Positions 7,577-16,038 are shown, counted from the stretch's first letter. The stretch: DNA of 37,809 bases from an uncultured Lachnospiraceae bacterium (GCA_947385425.1 CANDKY010000032.1:1-37809), one strand, 5' to 3'. Program-made: numbers and translations. The notes: a model not told the origin generated them from the sequence alone.

Positions 7577-8419
7577 ATGGCAAAATTTAAAAAAGCTGCG
7601 GCAGTGGCATTATGTTTGTGCCTGGCAGCCGGTCTTACGGTACAGGCCAGCGGGAATCAGGGAGGCGGGGTAGATTATTCGGCTGTGTTTGACGCAGAAT
7701 ACTATTATAATGCGAACCCTGATGTGCAGGAAGCGATCGGGCATGATGCGGACAGGCTTTTAGAGCACTTTATCACTTCCGGGATGAAAGAAGGGCGGGC
7801 GGCGAAAGCGGATTTTGATGTGCACGCGTATATGAGGAATAATCTGGATTTACTGGCGGTGTATGGGGTGGGGGATTTAAGCAGGTATTACTACCATTAT
7901 ATGGAGTCCGGAAAGGCCGAGGGGCGTGTGGCGTATTCAGACAAAGGGACAGGGGATGAACTGGCATCCTTTACAACAAGCTATAATACAGAGGAAGACA
8001 GGGCTGTAAATGTCGAGCTTGCATCATCACGTATCAATGGTATTGTGGTCCAGCCGGGGGAGGCATTTTCCTTCAGTAATTCCATTATGTCGCGGACCAT
8101 GGCGAACGGTTATGTGGTGGCGCCTTCATTTGCCAGCGGCAGGGTGGTATCAAGCGTGGGCGGCGGGATCTGCCAGGTTTCCTCTACTTTGTATGTGACT
8201 ATGCTGTTGGCGGCGATACCGGCTACAGAACGGTATGCCCACTCATTGGAAGTGGATTATGTCCCGAAAGGGTTGGATTCCGCTATTGTGGAAGGCCAGA
8301 AGGATTTAAGATTCCGGAATCCTTATGATTATCCGGTCTGCATCCATTCTTCGGCAAAGGATGGGGCTTTGACGGTAAGCATAAGCAGGGTGGAAACGAT
8401 ACCAGGTGCAGTTATGTGA
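7577..8419 (+). CDS. Secreted VanW family protein with two N-terminal repeats
   Basis: Product of 280 residues. Residues 1-25 are a typical signal peptide (MAKFKK, then an Ala/Leu/Cys core ending near VQAS). Two similar modules follow, each ending in SGxxEGR (FDAEYYYNANPDVQEAIG... and FDVHAYMRNNLDLLAVYG...), a repeat type seen in Lachnospiraceae surface proteins. The C-terminal half is the VanW domain: NVELASSRINGIVVQPGEAFSFSN, then GGGICQVSSTLY, and DLRFRNPYDYPVCIH near the end. VanW proteins occur in vancomycin-resistance clusters and envelopes, but their biochemistry is unclear; a cell-wall role is inferred. AGGAG (7561-7565) supports ATG 7577; the in-frame TTG 7553 precedes that site. No convincing promoter was found in the 299-bp upstream gap. 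Confidence 0.88.
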   Translation: MAKFKKAAAVALCLCLAAGLTVQASGNQGGGVDYSAVFDAEYYYNANPDVQEAIGHDADRLLEHFITSGMKEGRAAKADFDVHAYMRNNLDLLAVYGVGDLSRYYYHYMESGKAEGRVAYSDKGTGDELASFTTSYNTEEDRAVNVELASSRINGIVVQPGEAFSFSNSIMSRTMANGYVVAPSFASGRVVSSVGGGICQVSSTLYVTMLLAAIPATERYAHSLEVDYVPKGLDSAIVEGQKDLRFRNPYDYPVCIHSSAKDGALTVSISRVETIPGAVM

Positions 8420-8552
8420 CGGAGGGCAGGAAATGGGCAGCAATGTCCATTTTTTGCATACATACAGTCCCATGCAGAGGAGACATGTTTTAAGGCGGAT
8501 TACTCTGGAATCTTTTTTATACTTTATATCATATTTTCCACATACATTCTTT

Positions 8553-8581
8553 TTGACAAAGAAAATAAGGCGCGTTAGAAT
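8553..8581 (+). promoter_or_regulatory. Strong sigma-A-type promoter for the two-component operon
   Basis: A perfect -35 TTGACA (8553-8558), a 17-bp spacer and TAGAAT (8576-8581) form a near-consensus promoter. It lies about 95 bp before the first gene at 8676 and can drive the run of tightly spaced genes to 13096. Confidence 0.75.
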
Positions 8582-8675
8582 AAGTATATATTTAAGTTCG
8601 TGTAGAAGTGAGGAAGGAATGTTGTGCCGTAGATAAGGGGGGAATGAATTTAGAGGCAGGGAGGAAAAGAATGGT

Positions 8676-8966
8676 ATGCCGATTTCGGAACAGAGAAGTA
8701 TAACAAAGGAGAATTTGTGGGAAGTAATAACGTCGCACCAGGGGGAGGAGTTCCATACGGCTAAGCAGCTTCCCTTTACGTACAGTATCAAAGGCGGCGA
8801 GTTTTTTACGGAAAGAAAGAAAAAGTCCATTACGAGGGCGACTTTTGAACGGGCTTATCAGAAGATCCAGGATGACGGGGAACACAGGATTGTCGGGCCT
8901 AAAACACTGAATTGCTTTGGGGCGCCCTATGTATGGGCTGTGTTTAAGGCGCTGGGTATTATATAG
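8676..8966 (+). CDS. Conserved-looking small protein of unknown function
   Basis: Soluble, mildly basic protein of 96 residues with no signal or membrane segment. Motifs include GEEFHTAKQLPFTYSIKGGEFF (about 23-44), an ERKKKSITRATFERAYQK helix (46-63) and a C-terminal GPKTLNCFGAPYVWAVFK (about 74-91). The central basic helix and the Gly/Phe-rich end give the look of a small DNA- or nucleic-acid-binding fold. I do not recognise a named family, so this is only an impression. GGGAGG (8659-8664) precedes it; ATG 8671 in another frame gives only ten codons. It is the first gene after the strong promoter at 8553-8581 and heads the two-component operon. Confidence 0.65.
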   Translation: MPISEQRSITKENLWEVITSHQGEEFHTAKQLPFTYSIKGGEFFTERKKKSITRATFERAYQKIQDDGEHRIVGPKTLNCFGAPYVWAVFKALGII

Positions 8967-9052
8967 GGGAAAACCGGGAAGTACCCGGCAAAGAGCCGGA
9001 AGGACGGTTTCGCCGGAAGGGAAAGGTTCCGTTGATTTACGGGAAACGGGGT

Positions 9053-10162
9053 ATGGATGTGAAGGACAGTGTCAGGGTAGTGAAAAGAAGGAAAAAGGCC
9101 ATAAGGCGGGCGCTGTTTTTTGCTGCCCTGTTATGCCTGCCGTATGGGATGGAAGCGTCTGCGCATGACGGGGACGATGTACGGCAGCAGTATGAGGAAT
9201 ATATGGAAAATTTTGAATCCATAGAGTACAGGGCGGACATTTCTTCCAGCGGGTTCCGCATTATTGAAGAACAGATATTTCCGGTCAGGATGAGGCAGTT
9301 CGGAGATGTCAGCGTGATACCGGCGTTCGATGGGGAGTATAACCGTCTTGCTTTGTTTTTTGCGGCACAGGACGGGACGATTGTGTATAAGACGGAGCAG
9401 TTGGAAGCAAACAACCGCAGCAGGGGGGAACTGAGACAGCCTACGGAAAGCATTTCCGCCATCTCCCTGCAGGATGTAGACGGGGATGCGAGGATGGATA
9501 TTGTGCTGATTACAATCTGCGGCAGCGGGGACAGGGCGGAAAGGGTGGGGGATGTGCTGTTCCAGAATGTATGGGGAACCGGGTTTTACAGGGATTACCG
9601 TATTTCGGATAAAATAAACCGTTTTGGCATGAATAAAAGCATTAAGCTGATTACCGCTTTTGTGAGGGACGGTGATTCCACCGAATTTCTGTACACAGCG
9701 GCAACTTTGGATGAATTGCTGGAAAAGGGGTTCCGGATTATTGCGGAGCAGTCTTACCCGAGGAACTTTGAGAAGCTGGGAAGGCTCCAGGTAGTGCCGG
9801 GGACATATCATATCGCGAATTATGATGTGTTTATGATATATCTGGTAAATGAGGAGGGTTATATCGTGGCCAGCCTGCAGCCTATGGGAGATTTTGATAA
9901 CTTATATGCGTTAAAGGGAATTAGCTGCAGGGATATTGACGGGGACGGACTCAAGGATCTTGTCGTGCTGGCGCGCTACAGCTACGAGGGGAGCGGACAT
10001 CAGCTTATTGTGCAGAGTGATTATGCGGTCTATTATCAGAGGACGACAGGATTTTCGGAAGATGTACAGATAAAAAAATGGTATCCGTGCAGTGAAGAAG
10101 AGACAATGGAAGGGCTTGTGGAGAAGGCAAGGGAATATTGGGGGTGGAAATCAGGACAATGA
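9053..10162 (+). CDS. Secreted protein with duplicated FG-GAP/VCBS-like modules
   Basis: About 369 residues. A basic N-terminus (KRRKKAIRR) is followed by a hydrophobic stretch ending in MEASA, a probable signal peptide. The rest is two related modules. Each begins with GFRII (residues 67 and 226) followed by a (E/A)EQ..(F/Y)P stretch, and each ends with a calcium-loop-like DxDGDxxxD (141 and 294), as in FG-GAP/VCBS beta-propeller repeats. This suggests an extracytoplasmic binding protein. ATG 9053 is chosen over TTG 9032; both have purine-rich upstream sequence, so the start is uncertain. The stop codon overlaps the start of the downstream response regulator (ATGA at 10159-10162), implying coupled translation and a possible sensory partnership. 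Confidence 0.75.
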   Translation: MDVKDSVRVVKRRKKAIRRALFFAALLCLPYGMEASAHDGDDVRQQYEEYMENFESIEYRADISSSGFRIIEEQIFPVRMRQFGDVSVIPAFDGEYNRLALFFAAQDGTIVYKTEQLEANNRSRGELRQPTESISAISLQDVDGDARMDIVLITICGSGDRAERVGDVLFQNVWGTGFYRDYRISDKINRFGMNKSIKLITAFVRDGDSTEFLYTAATLDELLEKGFRIIAEQSYPRNFEKLGRLQVVPGTYHIANYDVFMIYLVNEEGYIVASLQPMGDFDNLYALKGISCRDIDGDGLKDLVVLARYSYEGSGHQLIVQSDYAVYYQRTTGFSEDVQIKKWYPCSEEETMEGLVEKAREYWGWKSGQ

Positions 10163-10815
10163 TAAGAATACTTGTGGTGGATGATGAAAAACCGATTTGT
10201 GATTTGATAGATTTGAATTTGTCAGCGGCCGGCTACCGGTGTACCTGTGTACAGGATGGCCTGGATGCTATTAATATGATAGAGAAAGAAGCCTTTGATT
10301 TGATTTTATTGGATATCATGCTGCCGGGGGCTGACGGTTACGATGTTATGGAATATATTCAGCCACTGGGGATCCCCGTGATATTTATAACGGCAAAGCA
10401 TGAGGTAAAGGACAGGGTAAAGGGGCTGAAGCTGGGGGCGGATGACTACCTGGTCAAACCTTTTGATGTTGTAGAACTTGTGGCAAGGGTGGAAGCGGTA
10501 CTTCGCCGTTATAATAAGGCGGAACAGGTGATAACGGCAGGTGATGTAGTTGTGGATGTGGAAGCGAGGACGGTGACAAAGAACGGGAAACCGGTAGTCC
10601 TTACCAATAAGGAATTTGGCCTGCTGCTGCTGTTTGTAAAAAATAAAAATGTGGCGCTGTTCCGGGAAACTTTGTATGAGAAGGTATGGGAAGGGGAGTA
10701 TTTCGGCGACAGCCGGACCCTCGATCTGCATGTGCAGCGGCTGAGAAGGAAACTGGGCTGGGAGCATAATTTAGTGGCGGTGTATAAGGTTGGATACCGG
10801 TTGGAATTGCAATGA
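10159..10815 (+). CDS. OmpR/PhoB-family response regulator
   Basis: DNA-binding response regulator of about 218 residues. The receiver domain shows the acidic pair VVDDE (7-9), the phospho-acceptor in LLDIMLP (Asp52), the switch residue in FITAK and the lysine in YLVKPFD (Lys100). The C-terminal winged helix has VLTNKEFGLLLLF and the recognition region SRTLDLHVQRLRRKLG. I chose ATG 10159, which overlaps the upstream stop as ATGA, over TTG 10138. The cognate histidine kinase begins 18 nt downstream. Its targets are unknown, but the neighbouring secreted and cell-wall genes suggest envelope-related regulation. Confidence 0.95.
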   Translation: MIRILVVDDEKPICDLIDLNLSAAGYRCTCVQDGLDAINMIEKEAFDLILLDIMLPGADGYDVMEYIQPLGIPVIFITAKHEVKDRVKGLKLGADDYLVKPFDVVELVARVEAVLRRYNKAEQVITAGDVVVDVEARTVTKNGKPVVLTNKEFGLLLLFVKNKNVALFRETLYEKVWEGEYFGDSRTLDLHVQRLRRKLGWEHNLVAVYKVGYRLELQ

Positions 10816-10833
10816 GCGGAAATGTAGGAAAAG

Positions 10834-12279
10834 ATGAAATTTTCATTTAAGTTATTGCTGTGGACCATTGTAGTGCTGGCGGCGGCGCTTGGATTCAGCG
10901 GATATTATTTTATCAATTATGTATTTGAAACTTCTTTGGAGAGGGAAGTAGGGCAGGCTCTGGATGAAAACAGCATTCTGAGCTTTGCTTTTGAGACGGC
11001 GGCGATGAATGTGCCTACAAAATACGGGATATTGACAGACAGCAGGGTGGAGGAGATATCCTCCAATCTGGAGGCGGGCGGGCAGAATTCCCGGCGTCTT
11101 ATAAGGATTTCGGACGAAAAGAGAAACGTGCTGTATGCCAGCGACGGCTTTGGGGCGGATGCCGCCCTGCCCGGAAGCATAGGCGAAGGGATGAAAACAT
11201 ACCGTCTTATCGAATGGGACGGGCGTTATTATGTACAGGCAGGAGTGAGGGTGAATACTCTGGACAGGGTCCTGTATCTGGAGACGATGCGGGATGTGTC
11301 CGAGGTTTTTAACGAGCGGGCAATGGGTTTTTCCCTTTACCGGAAGGTTACGGTTATTATGCTTTTTGTCGGGACGATCCTTATGCATCTGATTTCCTCC
11401 TGGCTGACGAAACCGATCCGTATGCTGACAAAGGCGACAAAGCAGATGGCGGAAGGGGATTATTCATACCGGGCGGAACAGGTCAGCCAGGATGAATTGG
11501 GCCAATTAACGCAGGATTTTAATGTCATGGCTAATTCCCTGGAAGAAAATATCGGGAAACTGGAAAAGGAGATACAGGCCAGGGAGGATTTCGTTGCGGC
11601 ATTTGCCCATGAACTGAAAACTCCTTTGACGGCAATTATCGGGTATGCGGACATGCTGCGTTCGCATAAACTGGATGAGGAAAAGAGTCTTATGTCTGCC
11701 AACTATATTTATACGGAAGGGAAAAGGCTGGAGACAATGTCTTTCCGTTTGCTGGATATTATTGTGACAAAGCGTGGGGAGGCAGATTTCCAGCCTATTT
11801 CGGCAGGTTCCATATTTGATTATCTGAAGAATATGTTCGGCATGGATATGGACGGAAAGAACAGAGGGATAGAATTTGTATACCGCTATGAGGAAGGAAA
11901 ATTCCGGGCAGAAGGGAATCTGATTAAGACAGTGCTGGTAAATCTGGTGGATAATGCCTGCAAAGCTTCCGAACCCGGGGGAGTGGTAGAAATTGCGGGT
12001 AACAGGACAGGGCATGGATATCGGTTCCTGGTGAAGGATCAGGGGGTTGGGATCCCAAAAGAGGAGCAGCATAAAGTGACGCAGGCTTTCTACATGGTGG
12101 ATAAGTCACGGGCCAGGAGTAAAAACGGAGCCGGGCTGGGGCTGGCGCTTTGCGAGGAGATCTTAAAGCTGCATGGAAGTATGCTGGAGATAGAAAGCGA
12201 ACCGGGGACAGGGACGTGTATGAGTTTTGCCCTTCCGGACAGGGAGGAGGAGAGGCATGAAGAACAGAACAACGGCTGA
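10834..12279 (+). CDS. Membrane sensor histidine kinase
   Basis: 481 residues. Transmembrane segment 1 lies at about 7-28, an extracytoplasmic sensor region at 29-170, and transmembrane segment 2 at about 171-190. The HAMP linker (about 190-242) contains KPIRMLTKATKQMAEGDYSYR. The dimerisation/phosphotransfer domain has FAHELKTPLTAIIGY (phospho-His259), and the ATPase domain has NLVDNACKAS, DQGVGIP and GAGLGLALCEEI. It is a complete orthodox kinase whose partner is the regulator just upstream. Its 3' end overlaps the next gene by 23 nt, so the unrecognised membrane protein downstream is probably co-translated and may modulate it. Confidence 0.95.
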   Translation: MKFSFKLLLWTIVVLAAALGFSGYYFINYVFETSLEREVGQALDENSILSFAFETAAMNVPTKYGILTDSRVEEISSNLEAGGQNSRRLIRISDEKRNVLYASDGFGADAALPGSIGEGMKTYRLIEWDGRYYVQAGVRVNTLDRVLYLETMRDVSEVFNERAMGFSLYRKVTVIMLFVGTILMHLISSWLTKPIRMLTKATKQMAEGDYSYRAEQVSQDELGQLTQDFNVMANSLEENIGKLEKEIQAREDFVAAFAHELKTPLTAIIGYADMLRSHKLDEEKSLMSANYIYTEGKRLETMSFRLLDIIVTKRGEADFQPISAGSIFDYLKNMFGMDMDGKNRGIEFVYRYEEGKFRAEGNLIKTVLVNLVDNACKASEPGGVVEIAGNRTGHGYRFLVKDQGVGIPKEEQHKVTQAFYMVDKSRARSKNGAGLGLALCEEILKLHGSMLEIESEPGTGTCMSFALPDREEERHEEQNNG

Positions 12280-13096
12280 ATGGCTGAGAAGCCGGGGAGT
12301 GGGCGGCCTGGGCCTGGGGTTTATTTTCTGTGCGGGGCTTGTCATGGTGCTTTCGATTTGGGGGCCGGAAAAACTGGCGGTTTATAAGGACAGGGAGATA
12401 TTGAATGTAATTCATGAGGAAGCGATGGAGACTGCGGGGGAGGGGTACAGGTATACTTTGAATGCCAATGAGAAATTGTATATTCTTTCCCGGTGCCTGG
12501 ACAGTCAGTTCCTGTCGGAAAACGGGCAGAACATGGATTATCAGGAATTGGGAGGGACATATGCTTTTGTGATCAATCACAGGGGGCCGTCAGGGAAGGA
12601 AATCACTGACGAACAGATTTATGAGACGGTGAATGAGGGGATAGCGGCATTGAAGGAACCGGGAATACTGCCGGACACAGTAAGGGATGTAGAGCAGGCT
12701 TCCTATGATGCCGTGCTGTATTCGGCGATTGATGTACTGGAACCGAGGAATAATGTGGCGGTTTGGAAAGTGAGCCTTTCCGACAGCCAGAGGAACGCAG
12801 ACAAAGCAAACCGTCTGATTGACGCCTATATCGACGCGGATGAAGGGAAAATATATGAATTTTATGTAAGGACTTCCCTGCAGTGGGAAGATATCGAACC
12901 GGATGAGGTGGCGCGCAAGTGGAGCGAATATATGGGTTTAAGTACCCCGCAGTTATACGAACCGGATAATCCGTTGTTAGAGACAACACCATATTTCAAG
13001 AAATATATATTTACCGGTATGGGAGAGGAACAAACCGTGGTGACGATTGGGTTTTATGAAGGCATTAATGAATTATTTTTAAAAATTTCGAAATGA
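12257..13096 (+). CDS. Unrecognised single-pass membrane protein, operon partner of the kinase
   Basis: About 279 residues. A basic N-terminus and one transmembrane segment (about 15-34) would leave a roughly 240-residue extracytoplasmic domain. It contains no motif I can name; recurring acidic and aromatic stretches (NMDYQELGGTYAFVINHRG, YIDADEGKIYEFYVRTS) resemble no catalytic signature. ATG 12257 is preceded by GGAGGAGAGG (12242-12251) and overlaps the kinase gene by 23 nt, which supports this start over the upstream in-frame 12227. Accessory membrane proteins beside two-component systems often tune the kinase (YycH/YycI are examples of the principle), but homology to those is not apparent. 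Confidence 0.75.
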   Translation: MKNRTTAEWLRSRGVGGLGLGFIFCAGLVMVLSIWGPEKLAVYKDREILNVIHEEAMETAGEGYRYTLNANEKLYILSRCLDSQFLSENGQNMDYQELGGTYAFVINHRGPSGKEITDEQIYETVNEGIAALKEPGILPDTVRDVEQASYDAVLYSAIDVLEPRNNVAVWKVSLSDSQRNADKANRLIDAYIDADEGKIYEFYVRTSLQWEDIEPDEVARKWSEYMGLSTPQLYEPDNPLLETTPYFKKYIFTGMGEEQTVVTIGFYEGINELFLKISK

Positions 13097-13125
13097 TGCA
13101 ATTCGGATGCAAAAATGATGATATT

Positions 13126-13154
13126 TTGATGCAGTTGCTGTGTAATCTTATAAA
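13126..13154 (+). promoter_or_regulatory. Candidate promoter for the deacetylase fusion gene
   Basis: TTGATG (13126-13131), a 17-bp spacer and TATAAA (13149-13154). The leader to ATG 13322 would be about 160 nt and would include the hairpin at 13235-13269. Confidence 0.45.
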
Positions 13155-13234
13155 AAGGAAAGAAAAGGACAAAAAACGGATAAAAACGGTAAAAAAAGAC
13201 AGAAAACGAGCAGATAATGTATGCCAGGCTGATA

Positions 13235-13269
13235 CCCCGTGGAGTGTATGGAATATACTTTCCGCGGGG
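13235..13269 (+). other. Leader hairpin upstream of the deacetylase fusion gene
   Basis: CCCCGTGGA (13235-13243) pairs with TCCGCGGGG (13261-13269) through nine positions, including one G-U wobble. A further inner GTAT/ATAC pairing closes a five-base loop. It is not followed by a T-run, so it is not a standard terminator; a translation or mRNA-stability role is possible. Confidence 0.4.
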
Positions 13270-13321
13270 ATTTGGTTTTGCGGCGGTTCCTTAGTATTGG
13301 ATTTAGGAGGAGTATAGGGGT

Positions 13322-14851
13322 ATGTACGGCAGCAGGAAGGGACATAAATATCATGGTAAAGGGAAGAAGGAGAAAAGTGCGGCAAAGAGAAGGGTGCAGG
13401 CGGCAAAGGGCGGCAGGCGGCCGTGGATGCCGGCCGTAATTTTCTGCATGGCACTGGTAATCGGCGGCGTATCATTGGTTCTGGCTGTGCAGGCGCTGGC
13501 GGCGTCAGGAGGGCTGAGGGTATATGAAGGGATGGGGGGAAAAGGGGGGGATACCGGCAAAAGGCAGGATATACAGCAACGTGATACGGCATCCGGAAAT
13601 ATAGTATCCGATCCGGCAACAGGATCGGAAAATACGGAAAAGGAAGGAACAGAGCCGGGTACTCCGGTTCCGGAAACTGCGGATTCGGACACATCCGGAG
13701 GGACGCTAATCGTAATAGGCGCCGGCAGCAGCGGCGCGGACGGAGGGGATGCGGCAGACGGCAGGGAAGAAGGAAATATGGCCGCTGTCCGTGAGGAGGA
13801 CATTAACCTTGCGGTGGCAGGCAAAGTGAAAAACCATTTGGAGTCTATGGGCTACCGGGTGCTGCTGAATGGGGAAGGGGATAAGGTTTCGGCCGATCCT
13901 GCCGGGTTAGTGACGGAAAACGGTGCGGACGCTTATGTTGGGATTTGCCAGGGATTTTCAGCGGATCAGACGGTAAAAGGGATGGAAGCATATTATGGCA
14001 GCGCGGGGGATGAGAACAGCAAAAGGCTTGCGCAGGTGGTATTGCAGCAGGCAGTAAAAAGGACGGAAGCCGTGGAGCGGGAAGTACAGGCGGATTACGG
14101 CGGTTTTGCGGCAGGCAGCATTTCCGTACCGGCATGCCTGATAAAAACAGGCTACCTCAGCAATGGGGAGGAAAGGGGAAAGCTGGAAACGGAAGAGTAT
14201 ATAGAGCAGGCGGCGGAAGGGATTGCGCAGGGGATTGATTATTTTTTCCACCCGAAAACAATGTACCTGACTTTCGACGACGGGCCTACGGAGGAGAATA
14301 CCAGCCGGGTACTGGATATTTTGAAAGAAAGGAATATTAAGGCGACTTTTTTTGTCGTAGGCGAGAATGTCCGGAGAAACCCGGAAGTGGCGAGACGGAT
14401 TGTGGAGGAAGGGCATACGATAGGGATCCATTGTGATAACCATGCATATGATGTGGTGTATGAAAGCGTGGACAGTTATCTTAAAGATTTTGAGACGGCG
14501 TATGAGACGGTTAAGGAAGTGACGGGGGTGGAAGTGAAGCTGTTCCGTTTCTCGGGAGGAAGCGTCAATGCCTACAACCAGGCAATACGGGAAGAATTGA
14601 TAGAGGAAATGACCGGACGGGGTTTCATATATTTCGACTGGAACGCCAGCCTGGAGGACGCCGTACGGAAATCGACACCGGAGCAGTTGATTGCAAATGC
14701 CGTGGAGTCGACTCTCGGACGGAAAAAAGTGGTAATGCTGGCCCATGACATTATTTACGATACAGGGATGTGCCTGGAAGATTTGCTCGATCGTTTGCCG
14801 GAATACAGGATGGAAGTGCTGACGGAGGACGTGGAACCGGTACAGTTTTAA
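13322..14851 (+). CDS. Membrane-anchored polysaccharide deacetylase fused to a degenerate amidase_3 domain
   Basis: 509 residues. A basic cytoplasmic tail and one transmembrane segment (about 37-60) precede a low-complexity linker (65-127). Residues 128-308 follow the amidase_3 (MurNAc-L-Ala amidase) pattern: REEDINLAVAGKVKNHLESMGYRV, ENSKRLAQVV, GYLSN. However, the first zinc His is Ser136, the second His is Cys209 and the catalytic Glu is Lys275; only Glu158 remains, so this domain should be inactive. Residues 313-505 are a CE4/NodB deacetylase with TFDDGP (317-322), HxxxH zinc ligands (His370, His374), Arg409, FDW (438-440) and LAHD (473-476), apparently functional. It probably deacetylates peptidoglycan or another surface glycan, with the dead amidase domain acting in wall binding. 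AGGAGG (13305-13310) precedes ATG. Confidence 0.88.
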   Translation: MYGSRKGHKYHGKGKKEKSAAKRRVQAAKGGRRPWMPAVIFCMALVIGGVSLVLAVQALAASGGLRVYEGMGGKGGDTGKRQDIQQRDTASGNIVSDPATGSENTEKEGTEPGTPVPETADSDTSGGTLIVIGAGSSGADGGDAADGREEGNMAAVREEDINLAVAGKVKNHLESMGYRVLLNGEGDKVSADPAGLVTENGADAYVGICQGFSADQTVKGMEAYYGSAGDENSKRLAQVVLQQAVKRTEAVEREVQADYGGFAAGSISVPACLIKTGYLSNGEERGKLETEEYIEQAAEGIAQGIDYFFHPKTMYLTFDDGPTEENTSRVLDILKERNIKATFFVVGENVRRNPEVARRIVEEGHTIGIHCDNHAYDVVYESVDSYLKDFETAYETVKEVTGVEVKLFRFSGGSVNAYNQAIREELIEEMTGRGFIYFDWNASLEDAVRKSTPEQLIANAVESTLGRKKVVMLAHDIIYDTGMCLEDLLDRLPEYRMEVLTEDVEPVQF

Positions 14852-14897
14852 AAGCAATCCCGTTGGTTTGAATCTGTTACCGCCGCCGCCAATTACG

Positions 14898-14926
14898 TTG
14901 ACAATTAAGTTGATAAGTGCTATCAT
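14898..14926 (+). promoter_or_regulatory. Near-consensus promoter of the chemosensory operon
   Basis: A perfect -35 TTGACA (14898-14903), a 17-bp spacer and TATCAT (14921-14926), with an upstream TGC making it an extended -10. Transcription should begin near 14933, only about 25 nt before the first gene, leaving no room for a riboswitch. Confidence 0.8.
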
Positions 14927-14958
14927 AAAACCATTAAAAAGGGCGTGGAGGATAAGGC

Positions 14959-16038
14959 ATGGGCAAGCTGCGTATATTGATTGCGGATGATGTAGAAGTT
15001 AACAGGGTAGTGTTGGATTTAATGTTCAGTATGGATTATGAGATTGTGTTGGCAGCCAACGGACGGGAGGCGATCCGGCAGATCAACGGGGATCAGGAGC
15101 TGGCGCTTGTATTGCTGGATATAATGATGCCGGCGATAGACGGATTTGGCGTATTGGATTATATGGAGGCGCATAACCTGCTGGAGAAGATTCCGGTAAT
15201 ACTGATTACCGGGGAGGATCCGGAAGCATGTGATGAACGGGCATATTCCTATAAAATTGCGGATGTGATACATAAACCTTTTAAGGCTGAGATTGTAGAG
15301 AGAAGGGCAAGGAATATTATTGAGCTGTACCAGAGCAAGCTGAGGATGGCGAAACGGCTGAAGGCGCAGCAGGAAGAAATATGGGTGCAGGAACGGAAGA
15401 TACAGGAGCACAGCGAGTTTATGATAGATGCGCTCGGTACGGTAGTAGAATTCCGGGGAAGTGAGAGCGGGGAGCATATCAAACGGATTAAATATTTTAC
15501 CAGGGTGCTGCTTAAGTATCTGCAGAAAGATTTTCCGAAATACGGGCTTACCCAGGAGCAGATTAACAGTATTGTCAGAGCCTCGTCCCTGCATGATATC
15601 GGCAAGATCGGCATCAGCGACGCAATTCTCTTAAAGCCGGGGGAACTGACGGAGGAGGAATTTGAGATTGTGAAGACCCACACTACCATCGGCTGCGAGA
15701 TAATGGAGGCATTCTGCAGGAAGCGGGATGAATTCTACCAGTACTGTTATGATATCTGCAGGTATCATCATGAGAGATGGGATGGGGGCGGTTATCCTGA
15801 CGGGCTGGCGGGGGATCAGATCCCGCTCTGCGCACAGGTGGTGGCCGTGGCGGATGTATATGACGCTTTGGTCAGTGAGAGGATACATAAGGAGGCATTT
15901 GCAAACTCCGTGGCATATGATATGATTTTGAACGGGGAATGCGGGCAGTTTGCACCGGATGTACTGGAATGCTTTAAGTCGGCAAAGGAAGATTTCTTTA
16001 ATTTGGTGGAAGTTATAAAGATGTTTGAATTTGTGTAA
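14959..16038 (+). CDS. Response regulator with HD-GYP c-di-GMP phosphodiesterase domain
   Basis: 359 residues. The N-terminal receiver has ADD (9-11), the phospho-acceptor in LLDIMMP (Asp54), the switch Thr84 and Lys106. A coiled linker (about 120-155) leads to an HD-GYP domain, which in this family hydrolyses cyclic di-GMP. Expected metal and catalytic residues are present: GEH (His173), SLHDIGK (His212/Asp213), KTHTTIG (His241), YHHERWDGGGYP (His270/His271, GYP 278-280) and VADVYDAL (Asp299). It should therefore be an active phosphodiesterase controlled by phosphorylation. It is the first gene of the chemosensory operon; the soluble kinase 81 nt downstream is its likely donor. Confidence 0.93.
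   Translation: MGKLRILIADDVEVNRVVLDLMFSMDYEIVLAANGREAIRQINGDQELALVLLDIMMPAIDGFGVLDYMEAHNLLEKIPVILITGEDPEACDERAYSYKIADVIHKPFKAEIVERRARNIIELYQSKLRMAKRLKAQQEEIWVQERKIQEHSEFMIDALGTVVEFRGSESGEHIKRIKYFTRVLLKYLQKDFPKYGLTQEQINSIVRASSLHDIGKIGISDAILLKPGELTEEEFEIVKTHTTIGCEIMEAFCRKRDEFYQYCYDICRYHHERWDGGGYPDGLAGDQIPLCAQVVAVADVYDALVSERIHKEAFANSVAYDMILNGECGQFAPDVLECFKSAKEDFFNLVEVIKMFEFV

Noticed and set aside
13093-13317. 74-codon frame between the membrane protein and the deacetylase fusion
   Set aside because: Lys/Arg-rich low-complexity product, no ribosome binding site of its own, and it spans the predicted promoter and leader hairpin.
14927-14958. c-di-GMP riboswitch before the HD-GYP operon
   Set aside because: The predicted leader is only about 25 nt, far too short for such an aptamer.
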